Assembly: GCF_008831285.2 (NCBI RefSeq)
Contig: NC_045146.1
Span: forward strand, 16,197,289 to 16,261,288
Source: Nymphaea colorata
Taxonomy: Eukaryota; Streptophyta; Magnoliopsida; Nymphaeales; Nymphaeaceae
Direction: 5' to 3'
DNA: 64,000 bases
Below, one piece after another: positions 11,660-25,597 of this stretch (positions are counted from its first letter, which is position 1; every line of letters starts with the position of its first letter). The translations under genes and the position numbers were made by a program. The notes beneath the pieces were generated by a model that saw only the letters and a list, made by a program, of their open reading frames with translations, ran no database searches and was not told where the DNA came from.

Positions 11660-14584
11660 AGTTGAGTCGATTAATGAGAGAGGAGACCATTACGAGCGTT
11701 ATCCGTTGAAATCGCGTAGACCATTGGATGAGCCACCGAGGGAACCTTTAGCTGCAGTTAGGAACGTAAATGGATCGAGAATCTTGGATTATCGGTTCGA
11801 TTTTGTGTTTGATTAGTCAAAACAAATCCCGGATTCAATTGCTAACCAAATTCAAATTTGACATATAGTCTCAATACTGAAATCGAATCCAAGTGAGATA
11901 GATGTCTTCACTTAGGATCCAGTAAGGATCCGACTCGATTATTCTCGAGAAAAAGGCACCGCCATTGCCAACAAAGGTATGGCCATTGCTTGTAAAACTG
12001 AAAGAAGAGAATCTGGAGATAAAATAAAAGAGTGCCTTTAACTTGAAGATGTTCTAGTCGGTCGGAGATTTTGTTGTTCATGCATAAATACAGATAAAAA
12101 AAAAACACACAACAAATAAAAAAGAATGAAGGATCTTCACGTGTCATTCAACAGACGATGGCCGAAATTTTTTCTTTTTCTTCATTTATTTAATGTTGGG
12201 GAACGTTCCATTTCTCACCCAAGCCTAGATCTGGAGAGCACAAAGAAAGAGGTTGACTGGGTTCGGTCTGCCACTGAGCTACGTCAAGGGTCAAAGACTA
12301 GAATCTAGCCTTTTGACTTTAGGCTGGCCGCCTGGTTTTTGAAGCATTGGACACCAAACACTTCGAGAAAGGGGAAAAGCAGGGAGCATCCTTGGAGGGG
12401 AAGTTAAAGAAATGTAAACGCACGATAGAGGGTTTGCTTGGAAAGTGCACATAAGATCAAAGAAAAAATACGCATATGATCCGACCAACATTATTTAACT
12501 TGCCTCTCAAGGATGCTTCCTGCTTCTTCTTCTCGTTTTCCCTTATTGACTTGCTTGGTGCCAAATTGTTTGACTGCATTTTTGTGTGGGCCAAGGACAA
12601 GGGCCCAAGCCACCTTCTAAGTCCAAACGCGGTCTAGACCCTACTCAATAACACAAACAAAAACACATTTGAATTTGACTATTGGACCTTTCTTCCTCTT
12701 TCTTATATTTGGTTAGTTTGGCTCACTGTGCCGCCGACCCCACATCGGACCGGAAGACGTCAAGTGAAATTGAAAATGTGAGTGGTGAGGGAGCGTGATG
12801 CGGGAGAGAGAAGATCTCTCCCATTTGGCCGTGCCTTCAGGATCTAGAGCTGCTTTGGCTTCGACGAAGTCAACCAATGCAATGCCATTCACCTCATAGC
12901 TTTTGAACCAAACTGTTCCCCTTAGAAGAAACACCAAATGTAAAATTTCAAACCTTGGACCGCCTTTTTTGTAAATTCTCATGCATGACCATGCGTTTCT
13001 TTGTGACATCTAGAGAGCTTACCTTGCAAAGAATGATTCAAGTTAATAATAACCCACAATTGTTTCAAATGATGCAAGCCATGGGTGTGCATTTAGCAAA
13101 TATCAAAAAGTTAATGTGGATTTTTTCTTATCACAAATTTCTGACCGGGCATTTGAAAATTTCCCATAAAAGTATCATGCATTGCTTTTGAGAGAGAGTC
13201 ATCACATATTTGGTGGGCACAGCCCATAAAGTGTGTGAGATGAGCAAAATTTTCTCAACAATCAATCCCCAATTCAACTCCTCCATCATATCAATGATGC
13301 CCACAAACTTAGTGTTGTTGGGAATGAGTCAACTTGCTATTAGAATTTTGTCATTTTTTGCTCTATCAATTTGATTCTGACCTAACTATCAATGAATTGT
13401 TTGTACCAATGGACAGTACTTGATCCTAATAGATCGCCTGCTAGTGGGGAACACATTACTTTGTTAACCACCCAGTATTGATCATGTGAAAAAAGGGAGG
13501 AAACCAAAAAAAAAAGAAGAAGAAGAAAGAGTTTGGCTGTCAGCACAACACCAACCAACCCAACTAAAGTGATTGTCTTTCATTTGGCGATTCGATGAGA
13601 GGTTAAAACCAGCTCCTCCTTTCTTCCTGCTCCTAAAATACAAGGCTAAACCAGCTTTGGTTCGACGCCCGTGCCAAGGTCTAAGGAGATAATGCTCACT
13701 AGAATAGAATAAGGATTGACCTTTTACAAGTCCTTGGTCCGATCAGTTATGCTGAACGACTGCATAATCCAAATTATTTGGAAACCTTTTCACTCTTATA
13801 TATTGTAATATAATTTCTCTAAGAAAAAACATAGATCCTAGCGTGTAGGACCTCGAGTTTGAGTGTTGACTAGATTCCTCACGATAAGTGGCCGTCTAAA
13901 TGTGACTCATGGTAAAAAAAAATTATAAGAAAAAAGACACGAAAGAGCATTAACATCATTCTTTTATGATTATTTTTTCTCAAAAACTTTGATACAAAAT
14001 AGCTCTTATAAGAATTTGGGATATTAGACCGTTATGAAACCCAAAGTGTGGCCCATTGGCCCAACCAAGTCAAACCGTAGTGGCGACTTGAGAACACAAG
14101 ATTTGTCCCCCTCGTTTTTTAATATGTTGCGCCACTAGCGTAACTCTTACGTCAAGTTTTGGAAGCATAAATACAAAAGCTCTTTTTATTTGAACGGAGA
14201 ATCCATCTTTATCTACGGTTCCATGGAATACTGACCTAATAATTAACGTACTTTATAACTTGACCAACTTTAGAAAATGTTTTCCTAACACCTGTTGTTC
14301 TTTTGATTGATAGACTGATAGCAGGAAATTAAATGTGAAGATTCATAGTTGATGTTTATGAATTTGACTGTCCCATAACATAGTAGGTCAAATTGGCGGG
14401 CTAGTGTAAGCTGGTCATCCTATGAGCGCTATGTGTTTGGGAAGATATCCAAGGAGATCAAGGTCCCTTCCTCCTCCCCCTGGTCCCCGAGGTGTAGGGT
14501 GGATTCCAAATTTGAGTAAACTTACTATTACTCATTTTAACTTGGGAGTAACTTGTGGACTGTGACCGTGCTTTTACCACATGG

Positions 14585-14743
14585 CAAAGGCGAATGGGGT
14601 CAAAGGGCCATGGTTTCTCCTTAGATTTTTAAATTTTTAAAAATTTAGGTGTAAATTTTTAGAATTTTTAGTTTAACTTATATAAAAAATTATATTTTTG
14701 ACTCTATTAAAATTTTGAAAATATAGTTGTGACTTCACCTTTG
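14585..14743 (+). mobile_element. hAT-type MITE, diverged copy
   Basis: Ends are CAAAGGCGAA and, inverted, CAAAGGTGAA. The core is A/T-rich with GGGCCATGG near the left end, the same layout as the copy at 33130. No clear target-site duplication remains. Confidence 0.45.
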
Positions 14744-15247
14744 TCTATTAGCCTATCAGTATGAATTGTTATGCTACGGTCCTTAAACTGATTTGTGTGT
14801 TTGGATTATAGAACAAAAAAAAACACATTTTTTGGTGATATCATTGTTACTCTCTTAAAAAAAAAAAAAAATTCAGCGCAACTCTTTGTCTACGTCATTC
14901 ATGTTTTGGAAGTAAAATTTATTTTTCACTTGTGGGTATCATATCATGCAAACATCCTGAAAGGTTAGAATGGGCAATTGCCCACACCAAACCATTAAAT
15001 TTACATTATGTATATAAATTTTATTTTCATTTTTTTTTTTAAATTTAACGTTTGAGTGATCCTTAACAACAAAATTTCTGACATCGCACACTACAATTTT
15101 TTACTGCTGCTAAACGGCAGCTTGGGCATGTCCTCCCGGCGATACTTTTCTAATTTATCGCGATATTTACTCTTGAGTTAGAACTGGACTGTGCACATGA
15201 AAAATGGTCGGAGATTTCCCTCCAACAGTCAAAAGAAATAAAAAGGG

Positions 15248-15256
15248 TTAGGGTTT
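15248..15256 (-). promoter_or_regulatory. Telo-box in dihydrouridine synthase leader
   Basis: AAACCCTAA on the minus strand, about 38 bases upstream of the start codon. Telo-boxes are frequent near transcription starts of plant genes for translation and ribosome functions, which fits a tRNA-modification enzyme. Confidence 0.45.
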
Positions 15257-15293
15257 TTAAGGGTTTTCTTTCTTCTTCTGGTAAAGTCGGTGA

Positions 15294-18200
15294 ATGAAGG
15301 GGCAGCTCTCGTCTTCCTCCTCTGCTAAACTCCTGTCCTCAACTCTTCCTTTCCTCCAATCCGCAAGTCTGTCCTCCATGGCCTCTTCTTCCCACGCTTC
15401 CCCTCCCATTCCCGATGACGACGAGCTCTGCTCCTCCCTCGCCCTATGCTCTGTCCATTCATCGTCTTCCTCTTCGTCGCCTTCGTTGATGTCGCCGTTG
15501 TTGCGGCCGGAGCCGCCCGAGCCCCCCATCGGTGGCCTGGGGCCAGTGGAACGGGCGTGGGCGCATTGGAGGAGGCTGGGGGAGCCCAAGCTGATCGTGG
15601 CGCCAATGGTCGACAACTCCGAGCTCCCCTTCCGGATGCTCTGCCGGAAGTACGGCGCCCAGGCCGCCTACACTCCCATGCTTCATTCGCGGATATTTAC
15701 GGAGAACGAGAAGTACCGGTCGATGGAGTTCACCACGTGCAAGGTTCGTTGGTCCGGGCATTCCTGCGAGCTCTTCCGTTTCTTTTACTGAAATTTGCTC
15801 GTTTTGGAGTTTGGTATTGTTGTCGATTTGCAAATTATGGGACTACTCAATCGTACAATTCGGTATTACCTTTGATCATTGAGTTAATGTTCAATTCTAA
15901 AATTGAGTCAAATTCTATGCGCAATGGGTTTCAAACACTTCAAATTATCTAGTTGCCTCCATTTTGCTCCATGATTTTTGTGAGGTGGGTTAAGCTCGGG
16001 GATTAGACTATTGAGCCAAAAAATAAAAAGGAAAAAGAAGAAAATTTCATTGTTTATCCTACCATCTCTAGAGAAGCAGTCCTCAATGGCCCTGTTGGTC
16101 CTACTACTGAGAAAGATATACTTGCTTAACCAGAAAAAGCATGATAAGTTTCCAACTGAACTGTAGAGTGCAAAATAATTATGCAACTATTGAGCTCATC
16201 CTGCTTTTAAACCTTGCACCCAATGAATGTTTCTCTTATTGGACGAGCTTGGTGCTATCCTTTCTTTCAATTATCACGAACTTCGCTTTATTCACGAAAA
16301 TGCACTGTTTCTATCTTACATGTCTAGCGTTCATTGAGTTTGAAGCTTGCGGTCTTTTTAATTTTATTGATGATTAGAGAAGTTGAGATGTTTCCGTCTA
16401 AGATGTTTTCTGCTTTCCCTTCATTTTTTTGTCAATGTTATATTCAATTATTGCATTTTCCTTAAAACGTTTTACAGGATTTGTTGGATTTGATATGCAG
16501 GAAGACCGTCCTTTATTTGTTCAATTCTGTGCAAATGATCCTGATATTTTGCTTGAAGCTGCACGATATGTGGAACGTGATTGTGACTATGTTGACATTA
16601 ATCTGGGGTAAGTACTTTCTTTATGTGATGAAATAAGTTAAATGCTTTCTAGCTGTTACCATCTTCCAGCAATGGACCATTGACAATGCGTCGTACTAAA
16701 ACTTTACAGACTTTACTAATAGTGTGATAATATCATGTCTTCAAAGCCCTTTTCTGATTGAATTTTGTTGGTCGATAAGTTTTGTGAGAAATATGGTCCA
16801 ATAAGGTTTCTACAATAGCTTGTTTTGTTATTTTGCTTATGGCATTCAAAAGGAACACATCTATTCACATTAGTTCATCTTTTGAAACACATACTTGTTG
16901 CACTCCATGCTTCATAAGTTTTCCTTCCCAGATTATGGTGTTTCATACTGTTCTTTTATTACTTCACAGTAATTTTAACAAAAACCAACTTATTTTTGTT
17001 AAATTTTGGTTCAGTATTTGATCTCGTTGTTCCCAAAGCTTCTACCTTAAGGTCTGAAGCTGTGGAGAAAGCACTTGCACGGAGGTTTTCAACATGATAA
17101 TCCGTCCCACTTAAAGGTGCAGATGTGTAACTAGTCGTTCAGAATTCCTACAATAAAGAAAGCTGACCCAACTGATTTGGTTGGGAGAAAAAAATGTTAG
17201 ATTGCAATAAATTTTTCATAGTTTTTTTATCTGTTTTCCTTCTGGTTAAACTCATTTACAAGAGCAAGCCTAGGCACACATTTTCAAAATCATTTTATCA
17301 TTACAAAACATGTAGTATTTTATATTGTATTATTTTATATAGTTTCTTGGACAAACGTGTTATGCTAATCTTCACCCAATATATTTTGCGATATTACAAT
17401 TTTGTTTAAATTTGTCTGAAAAAATTTTGATTTTGTTTGCAGCTACAATAGGTACTATTCAAAATCACATAATTTAGTTGACAAACGTTAGCTCAATTAG
17501 TAGAATCCCATAGCACGTAAGTGAACCTTCTGTATGTCCCATGGATGAATTGCCTATATGAAGAAATGGCATTTGTGTGGTTGAAACAAGCTGCTAACTT
17601 CACCTCTTTGCGTTCTTGGTCCATAAGTTTGATGGTAGTTGAAAGAAGCAGCTATTTCACCTTTTGAATTCCTTTCTAGAAGTTCGAACTTTGAACTTAG
17701 TTTGCTAGATAAAATATCTTGCATTGATCCACATCTTGTGTTATCCATTTCTAAGGCCCCTTTTGGTGTTAAGTGCACAAGCTACTTTCATTTTCCAAAT
17801 GTCAGCTTTAATATAAGCATAAGGAGAACTTGACAGGGTATTTCAATTATTAATTAATGATAAGATGGAGTTCCCACATTTTAGCACTTGCTGCCCCCTT
17901 TCTTTTAATCTTTAATGTGGTGAAAGATGGCCATATTAGTAAATGAATTTGAATTGCTTTCAGGTTTCGACGCTTTATGTCCTCAAATGCACAAGTAGCA
18001 CCGTTGGCTTGATTCTTGAATGGTCTCATACATGTCAAACTCTACATCCATTTACTTGTGACAGATCTAATGCCGGTGTGGCAACTGGTAATTTTGTGGC
18101 TCTTGGTCATTTTCTTTCCCAAATTTCTTGCAGATAAATTTAAGATGATATACAGTAAAAGTACTTGAACAAGCTTCCTTTGAAGTTTGAAGTTTTCCGG

Positions 18201-20078
18201 CTTAACTTCCCCTGACATAAATGATGATGTGGAGAGAACTTTTGCTTTACTAGCTTGGTTTTTTGATGCTTCATTTTGTCCTATGCCACAATGGTTGATA
18301 CTACCCAGGCCATGTACATTGTTTAATTCAATGTGGTAAGGCTGAAGCTTTGTGTCTCTGATCATGCATGAGAAGAAAAAGGACTTGCCTTTTGATTCTC
18401 CAATCTCTTGTTGCTTGGTCCTACTTGATTGAGGACTGGTAAAATTAACTTGTCATTTGCTTTCCCAGTTAGTTGCAGATGAATTTAAGACAATATACAG
18501 TATTGAAAAGAGAGAAGTTTTGTATTTCTAGCTTTGTGTTTGGATGTTTCACTGTCGCCTATGCCACAATGCTTTACACAAGCTGGACCATATACGTTCT
18601 TTATATTTCAGTGTAGTAAGTCCGAAGCTTTGTCTGTGTATTTACATGCATGAGAAAAAATGAGTTGACCTGTCAATTCTTCAAGTTGTTTTGTTGCTTG
18701 TTCTTGGATAACTTTCATGGATTGTGTGTTGGAAACTGAAAAGCATTTAATTTGTACTGTTGGGTAATATTAATGGAATGAGAGGAATCAAAAGAAAAAC
18801 TGCTAGGTAAAGGTCACTGTCAAGTTGACAAGATAGAATTGCATGACCGACTGATCATTGCTACATTGCAATGACAGAGAAGAGGAAATGGGTGAAATAA
18901 CGTTCATTGATGTATAAGATACAGGGGCGCCATGTGCATCATCCTAACTACCAATGAGGGCACGTGGCATAGATGCTACTGCATAGTTAATAAAAAAGTG
19001 GTAATAAAGGGGATAGAAGACGAGAGTATCCCTATGAGTGCATACATGATCCATGCTACTGGGTGATGGTCACGAACTCCAAATTTCTCTACCATGTAAT
19101 TTTACCTGACCATGTAACATAGTTGAAATCTGTTCCTGTATAAGTGGCAACAGATGTCGCTTGCAGTGCATCTCTTGTAAAATCTGCCTTGCAATTTGCG
19201 TTTATCATCCAATATTTGTGTTGATCAGAAAATGATTCAAATGAAGTGCGAGATGTTGCTCTATGACACTATCGATGTCCTTGAAAATGTTGCTTTCCTT
19301 TTGAGTCCTTACTTTCCCAGGTCTTTACTTTCTCACACTAAATTGTCCATTTGCTTGTTACTGCAGATGCCCACAGCGCATTGCCAGACGTGGCTACTAC
19401 GGAGCCTTTCTGATGGACAACCTTTCCCTGGTCAAAACGCTGGTGCAGAATTTAGCTTCTAAACTTGATGTGCCTGTCTCCTGCAAAATCCGCATTTTCC
19501 CTCGCCTCGAGGACACCCTTGCATATGCAAAGACGCTGGAAGAAGCTGGCTGCTCCCTTCTAGCCGTCCATGGAAGAACCAGAGATCAGAAAGACGGAAA
19601 AAAGGTTAGAGCAGACTGGGATGCTATCAAAGCTGTCAAAGACGCTATGCATATTCCAGTCCTTGCCAACGGAAATGTGCGTCATCTTGATGATGTAAAT
19701 GACTGTTTGGAGTTTACCGGCGTCGATGGGGTGCTCTCAGCAGAATCACTTCTGGAGAATCCTGCCCTTTTTGCTGGATATCGAACAACTGAGTGGAAGG
19801 AAAATGAAGCGGAGGAAGGCGAATTAAACCAGGCAGAATTGGTGGTGGAATATCTGAAGATGTGTGAGAAACATCCAGTGCCATGGCGGATGATTCGGTC
19901 GCATGTCCATAAGATGTTGGGTGACTGGTTCAGGATTCAACCTGATATTCGAGAGGAGTTGAATAAGCAATCAAAGCTTAGCTTCGAGTGGCTGTACGAC
20001 ATGGTGAAGCGCCTCCGCGAGAGGGATGTCAGGCTCCCGCTTTACATAAAGGGTCATGGTGGGGTTCCTGCGTGTTGA
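15294..20078 (+). CDS. tRNA-dihydrouridine synthase, DUS1 (16/17)-like
   Basis: Exons 15294-15743, 16501-16607 and 19367-20078 join through GT-AG introns into 422 codons. The enzyme would reduce uridine to dihydrouridine in the D-loop of tRNA using FMN and NAD(P)H. The N-terminal 80 residues are Ser/Pro-rich and unstructured. The TIM-barrel begins with [20 protein letters not shown]. The catalytic cysteine is C187 in NLGCPQ, whose codons are split by intron 2, and it is followed by [35 protein letters not shown] and [15 protein letters not shown] are the RNA-contact and FMN-phosphate motifs expected of the family. A second ATG at 15378 could also serve as start. Length agrees with the Arabidopsis At5g67220 protein as I remember it. 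Intron 2 is 2.76 kb and contains a diverged internal duplication. Confidence 0.95.
18110..18710 (+). repeat. Diverged tandem duplication inside intron 2 of the DUS gene
   Basis: A stretch starting near 18110 (CTTTCCCAAATTTCTTGCAG, then ATTTAAGATGATATACAGTA) is repeated from about 18456 with the same order of motifs: TTGCAGATGAATTTAAGA, CCTATGCCACAATG, a GAAGCTTTGT segment and ACATGCATGAGAA. The repeats are visibly diverged, so the duplication is old. Confidence 0.7.
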
Positions 20079-22897
20079 AACTACGCCTTCAATTTTTTTC
20101 GTCGAGTTCTTTACTTACTGATGAGACGGATAAAAACGTGTATCATTCATTTATATACTGCAGAAAAATTCTGTAAAATTTTCTTGTCAGATTATTACCC
20201 TACTGTCAATTCGTGTGGGAGCATCTGTTCGAACTTATATTTATCCCAAAGTGACAGTCTTTTTCGTATGTTTGTGAGTTAATAGAGCACGCTGACCATG
20301 ATTCTTCTTGTTGAAGAATTGTGGGTTCATGATGAGGAGCACAAGGCGCTATGCAACTCGTTGAGTAAATTGATTGCGCTACTCGAGTGCTAGCAATTGG
20401 CCATATGACGCACATGAGGTGATGGTTCTGCATACATGTGTCATGTGCTCGTAGTACACACACATTTGGAAATTGACACCTAAAGGGATCCAATGCTTAG
20501 AAACACACCTGATCTTTCTATTGTACTCTTTAGAGAGACAAATATGAACTAATCGATATATGAAAGTTGTTTATCTAAATGTATTTACTTGTTTTAATCC
20601 CATTAACCCAACTTAAGTGGGTGATATAACTTAGGGCCTAACTATTAGAAGGTTTTTAAAATGAATGCTGCAAATGTGCTTTTTTTTATAATATTTGAAA
20701 GGGACGTGCACTTATGGATCTCCAAATCTTTAAATGTAGTTTAGTTTGGCAACAGAAATTATTGTAGCTTATTTTTAATCAGTGCTGCGCAACCAGCTTG
20801 TTGGTTGAAAAGGAAATAGGAAGAAGTTCAAGAAAAGCATCTCTTGGCACGCCATGACGGAAACGTGTGTTCTCGTGCTCTTTTTTAACTTGTCAGCTTC
20901 TCTATTGGCGATAATGGAATTAGTGTTGCCATTGAAAATATTATACTCGACGACCCACAAACTGCTAATGATAAACCTCTACTATTCTCGAATGTCCTTC
21001 TGACAAAAATAAAATAATCAATATGCCGTCGAATTTGTCATTTTGTGGGAGATACAAGTTTACCATGTATTATTCGCTGCGACTGCAGCACCACAAATAC
21101 CCACATAGGAAATCAATTTTCTTTTTTTTTAACTTCAGGTTGAAGGTTGTAAGCTGACCCACCTACTTGAGAGTGTCATGTTGTGTTACTTGATAAAGAA
21201 GCTGACATGTTTCTGTTTTGCCAGGAACAGCTCTGCCCATCTAGGGTAAGGTTTGGACTTTCAAGACCTTCACGTTGAAAGGCGGAATTCCGGCACCACC
21301 AGTGCATCTCCGGTCGGCCTCTTGCCTACCAAATAAAAGAAATGTCCCTTTCTGATCTACCATCTTTTGAAGATACATAAATGCTAAACCTGTCAGATTT
21401 GCCTTGCCACCACCTATGCACATTCAATTCATTCAAATATGTGGGTTCACTGTCAAAGCCACCGTGGAACCAATCCTGCAAATGGGAGCTTTCACTATAG
21501 TTGTTGAAGTGATAAAGAAGCTTGTACCAAACAGCCTGAAGTAGCAAGGCCTTCATCTTCCTAATTGAAGGGGATCATATGCTTGACCTATAATCCAAGC
21601 AATGCTCAATGATGCTAACCCACTTAATAAAATGTTCTCATAATTGATATATTTCTCTTCACTAAATTATCATTAATGTGTAGGTATATGCAAGTGATGG
21701 CCTATTCTAAAGGTGCAAAAATAAGCATGGTTTATCACGTTTTATAGGATCACATCCATGGGAAAGCCTCAAACCCTAAGTTCTAGATTTTGTGTATTGG
21801 CTTTAGGGAGAAAAGTTCCCAGATAAGGCCACCACATTGCTTTCTTTCTTTAACAAATCCTTTCGTTTTCCAACACCAGGAAAGCGTACCCAAGATACAC
21901 GACTTAGTCGCACTCTCGACAGCTTGGTCCCTGCATTTCGCATCCAAAAGGAATTGAACTAGTGCTACCTTTTCTACCATAAAAATGCAATTATTTTTTT
22001 GTATAAGGAGAACTTAGCGGCAAGCTGAATCTATTCTTCGCTTTTCCGTCTCTTTTGTACATGCATCGAAGCAAGCACTTTATTCGTTCTATACGCAAAA
22101 GTGTTCACTTTTACATATATCATGCGATCGTAGAAGCAAATGTGGGTTTGGGAAAAACTCATGAGAAAAATTCCACGACAAATGGCAATACCGTGCCGAA
22201 CATTGTAATTATGAACACAACAACAAGTCCAATAATTACATAAATATCAATAAGTTGGAATTAATGTTCTTTAAAGCATTTGAATGACGGTAAAGGTAAA
22301 ATAATTGCTCCATATTTAGCGTGAAGATGGGTGCGTAACTTTGTTGAAGAAGAGACCAACTGTGTGGATATATACTGTATTCATTTATTTCCGGGAGAAC
22401 CAGATCACCCTTATCTTCATTTATTTCTGGGAGATCCAGATCACCCTTATCTTTATCTAGTTTTAGTAACGAAGTAATAAAAAGGATCTGGATGAACTTT
22501 ACTCAACCAAACAAAATGTTAAGCACCAACAATAAAATAACAAATAGAAAATGAAAATCAAAAGAATAAAGGATATGAGTCCTTTTACATTTGAATTCCC
22601 GAGGGCAGATGTCGCCATAAACAGTCCTTCCGTTCCTCCGATCGCTTCTGCACAAGGACTCATGGGAGTCACGTATCCCCACCAAAATTTTTAGATAAGA
22701 AAGCAGAAAGCCGGAACTCACCCCCTCCTCGTTCCTTTTTATTTCTTAAACTCTCCGTGGCTCCATTAATCGGATCCGCCCATCGATGTAGAGTTTAATA
22801 ACCCTTTCATCTCTATCTCTAGTTATTCGGAGAACCCATCTTGGGATTTTCTTCGTATGGGTGCTCTGAGTGGTGCATTCTAGTTAAAGTGAAGAAG
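20079..22897. other. Intergenic, no gene seen
   Basis: 3' flank of the dihydrouridine synthase gene, then AT-rich spacer. Minus-strand frames at 21241-21556 are open over a combined 300 bases in two frames but match no family I know. A 36-bp tandem repeat lies at 22380-22451. 22700-22897 should hold the promoter and leader of the transporter gene; no clear TATA box is visible. Confidence 0.5.
22380..22451. repeat. 36-bp tandem repeat, two copies
   Basis: Units 22380-22415 and 22416-22451, both TTCATTTATTTC(C/T)GGGAGA then CCAGATCACCCTTATC, with two differences. Confidence 0.9.
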
Positions 22898-25597
22898 ATG
22901 AAGGGATTCGACTTCTGGGACGCCACGGCTTTTCTGTTCGGCAAGGATGGAAGGAAGTTTCTCAAAAGAAAAGACAGTGACGCAGGGGAGGCTGGTATGG
23001 ACTCTTCCTTCTAGAAGCTTGAGTGCCTATGGTGTTTATTTTCTTTGCATTGTTTCAGCATTTTTCGTCTTCGCTTTTATATTTTGTTTCGTTAGTTTTC
23101 TGCATTTTCCCCTTCTTTCGAGCAGGCAATGCTGGATAGTTTCATGCAGTTTTTTCTTCTCTCCCTTTCTTTTTCGCTTTATTTGAGGCTATTTAGAGTG
23201 AGAAATGGGGCATTGCTTGTAGGAAACAATTTATTTGGTGTTGCAGATATGGGGAAAATTAAAATAATGACATGCAGTTCCCAGTGAATTTAATATAATG
23301 TATGCGGTTGTTTGGTTGAGACCCACCAGTTGAATGTTGATGATCTCCAGATAATTTTGACCAAGAAATGAGCAACTGCATGCATGGTTTTCTTGCACGA
23401 CTGTTCCAAAATATGAACCAAAATTATAAATACGCAGTGTTTAAGAAAAAAAAGAAAAAATATTTACAGACTTTGTAAGTGGAGTTTACTGGTCTGGAGA
23501 AAGACAATGCAGATTCATTATCAATCAAAGACTCAATTGGATAATGCCAATCTTATGTAGTTAACTAGATGATGCTTCTAATGAAACAGGAAAAACGACT
23601 TTCTGTATATTTAATATTTTTTTTGTTAGCCTAGACCATCTGGTTGATGTCATAAATGGTTGGGAGAATGGTGTGCTTCCTGCACTTGGTTCACATGTTC
23701 ATGAATGTAGCTGGAGTCCTGAAATTTATCATTGATCAGGGCGCACATTGGAGGAGATTCGGGCATCTATTTTTAGCGAATTTCGAACTTCAGAAGGAGC
23801 TAGACGCCAACAGCAACGATTCTGTGGTCCCTTTGTGGCTATGACATTTAATTTTTTTGTTGGAGTTAGTATCATCATGGCAAACAAAATAGTGAGTTTT
23901 CAGTCCTCCTTGAATGAACAGAGACTCTAGGCGATGGGCTAAAAGCAGCTCCTTGGTTGCTATTTGATTCTTCAACTGATCCTTCTTTATCCGATGATGA
24001 CTATGATTTTTCCTTTTGGATCAGGTTTTAGGTGATATTGGATTTAATTTCCCGATTTTCCTCACATTTATCCATTATATAGTGAGCTGGCTGTTACTGG
24101 CTCTCTTCAGAATAACTTCATTGCTTCCGGTGTGTCCTCCATCAAAATCAACCCCCTTCAGTTCCCTCTTTGCCCTGGGCACAGTTATGGCCCTCTCCAA
24201 TGGCCTTGCAAATGTGAGCTTAAAGTATAACAGGTAAGATTCTGTCTCTGTTTTTGGAAACCGTAAGTGGTAGGACTAGGACCTAATCATCAATGCGATG
24301 TCTACTTGGGTACTGTATTAGAAGCAATAAATCACCCTTAATTGTTATTTTATTTCCAAATTCAGCATAGGGTTTTATCAGATGGCAAAAATTGCTGTGA
24401 CACCCACAATAGTTCTCGCGGAATTCATGTTGTTTGGCAAAAGAATTACCTTTAACAAGGTATGCTTTTTCCCTGTGATTTCTTATAGCTTTGCAACTCT
24501 ATGATTAGTATGTTAGTTTTCCTGTTTTGAGTAACTGCAATTTTATGCCTGAAATTGAATGACATGTAGCTGTACTATATAGATGACTCAGTATGTCCAA
24601 TCTCTCTCTCTCTGTGATAGCTCCACTTTACTTAGAATGCTATATGAACGTGCAGGTATTGGCATTAGCCGTGGTATCATTAGGTGTTGCTGTCGCAACA
24701 GTGACAGATCTGCAATTTAACTATTTTGGTGCTTTCGTGGCACTAACATGGATCGTGCCAAGTGCTGTTAACAAAATTCTGTGGTCGAATCTGCAGCAGC
24801 GCGAAAATTGGACTGCACTTGCGTGAGTATCTCTTCATGCTTTCCTGAGGATATGATATTTTTTGAACAGGTTACAGTTTTCTAGTGAAATCTTGCAGCT
24901 TAGATGTTTGAAAAGTATCCGTCTTGATTTTCTACCAGGTGCCATTGAATAGAATGCCTGTGTCATTCCCTGCAAACACACCCCTTTCCATTTTTTTCAC
25001 ATAGCTTTTAGTATCCAACCATATCTTCTTTTTATGTTTTCTAACTTAGCTTTTGGACAACAGCTTGATGTGGAAAACCACTCCAGTGACCCTTCTCTTC
25101 TTAGCTGCTTTAATGCCATGGCTTGATCCTCCTGGAGTATTACTATTTGATTGGAGCTTCCGCAACACTGTGGCTATCCTCATTTCAGCTGCTCTAGGTT
25201 TTCTGCTCCAGTTGTCAGGGGCATTGGCGCTTGGGTAAGAACTCAGCTTGATTATTTACTACTGAACTTGCAATTCAGTTTCAAAAGCTACTAAACAGTA
25301 TTTATTTTTTGCAGGGCTACTTCTGCTACTAGCCATGTTATCTTAGGTCAGTTTAAAACATGTGTGATTCTACTGGGAGGTTCCTTATATTTTCACACAA
25401 ATCCAGGACTAGTTAGCACATGTGGGGCTGCAATAGCTTTACTCGCAATGTCTGTCTACACCTCCCTTAACTTGAGGCAAGTTGAGCCAGAGACTAAGCT
25501 GCCATCTAATGCTGCCTCATTCCTCCCAAAGCCCAGAACAAAGGAAGAAACTGTCACGAGTATTGAAATTGTGAATGCAACTGCGGAATCTGTTTGA
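22898..25597 (+). CDS. Nucleotide-sugar/triose-phosphate translocator family transporter
   Basis: Seven exons, 22898-22994, 23740-23891, 24025-24233, 24366-24459, 24656-24822, 25064-25234 and 25315-25597, join in frame into 390 codons with GT-AG introns. The N-terminus (FLFGKDGRKFLKRKDSDAGEAG) and the following QQQRFCGP segment match the plant group annotated as nucleotide-sugar uncharacterized transporters. About ten hydrophobic segments follow, the layout of drug/metabolite-superfamily exchangers in Golgi or plastid membranes. GFYQMAKIAVTP, TVTDLQFN and the C-terminal GQFKTCVILLGG (the K-T pair conserved in these carriers) are all present. The substrate cannot be told from sequence. The C-terminus is a short hydrophilic tail with no clear retrieval signal. 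A possible alternative last exon lies at 26259-26358. Confidence 0.92.

Larger units (their letters stand above)
10209..15293. other. Intergenic, repeats only
   Basis: Holds the WRKY promoter (10209-10900), a 62-bp tandem duplication (10985-11106), and two hAT-type MITEs (11492-11659 and 14585-14743). The minus-strand frame at 12713-13009 is open for 98 codons but has no recognisable motif. From about 15100 the sequence becomes the promoter and leader of the dihydrouridine synthase gene. Confidence 0.5.

Noticed and set aside
12713-13009. 98-codon minus-strand frame (YEVNGIALVDFVEAKAALD)
   Set aside because: No recognisable domain, no ATG context or splice structure that extends it, and shared with a palindromic GC-rich patch.
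18780-19100. Possible LTR fragment in the DUS intron (TTCATTGATGTATAAGATAC text)
   Set aside because: Only a vague resemblance to copia-type LTR text; no termini, primer site or coding region.
21241-21556. Two overlapping minus-strand frames of 60 and 76 codons
   Set aside because: Looked protein-like (NVHRWWQGKS) but no family recognised and no supporting exons.
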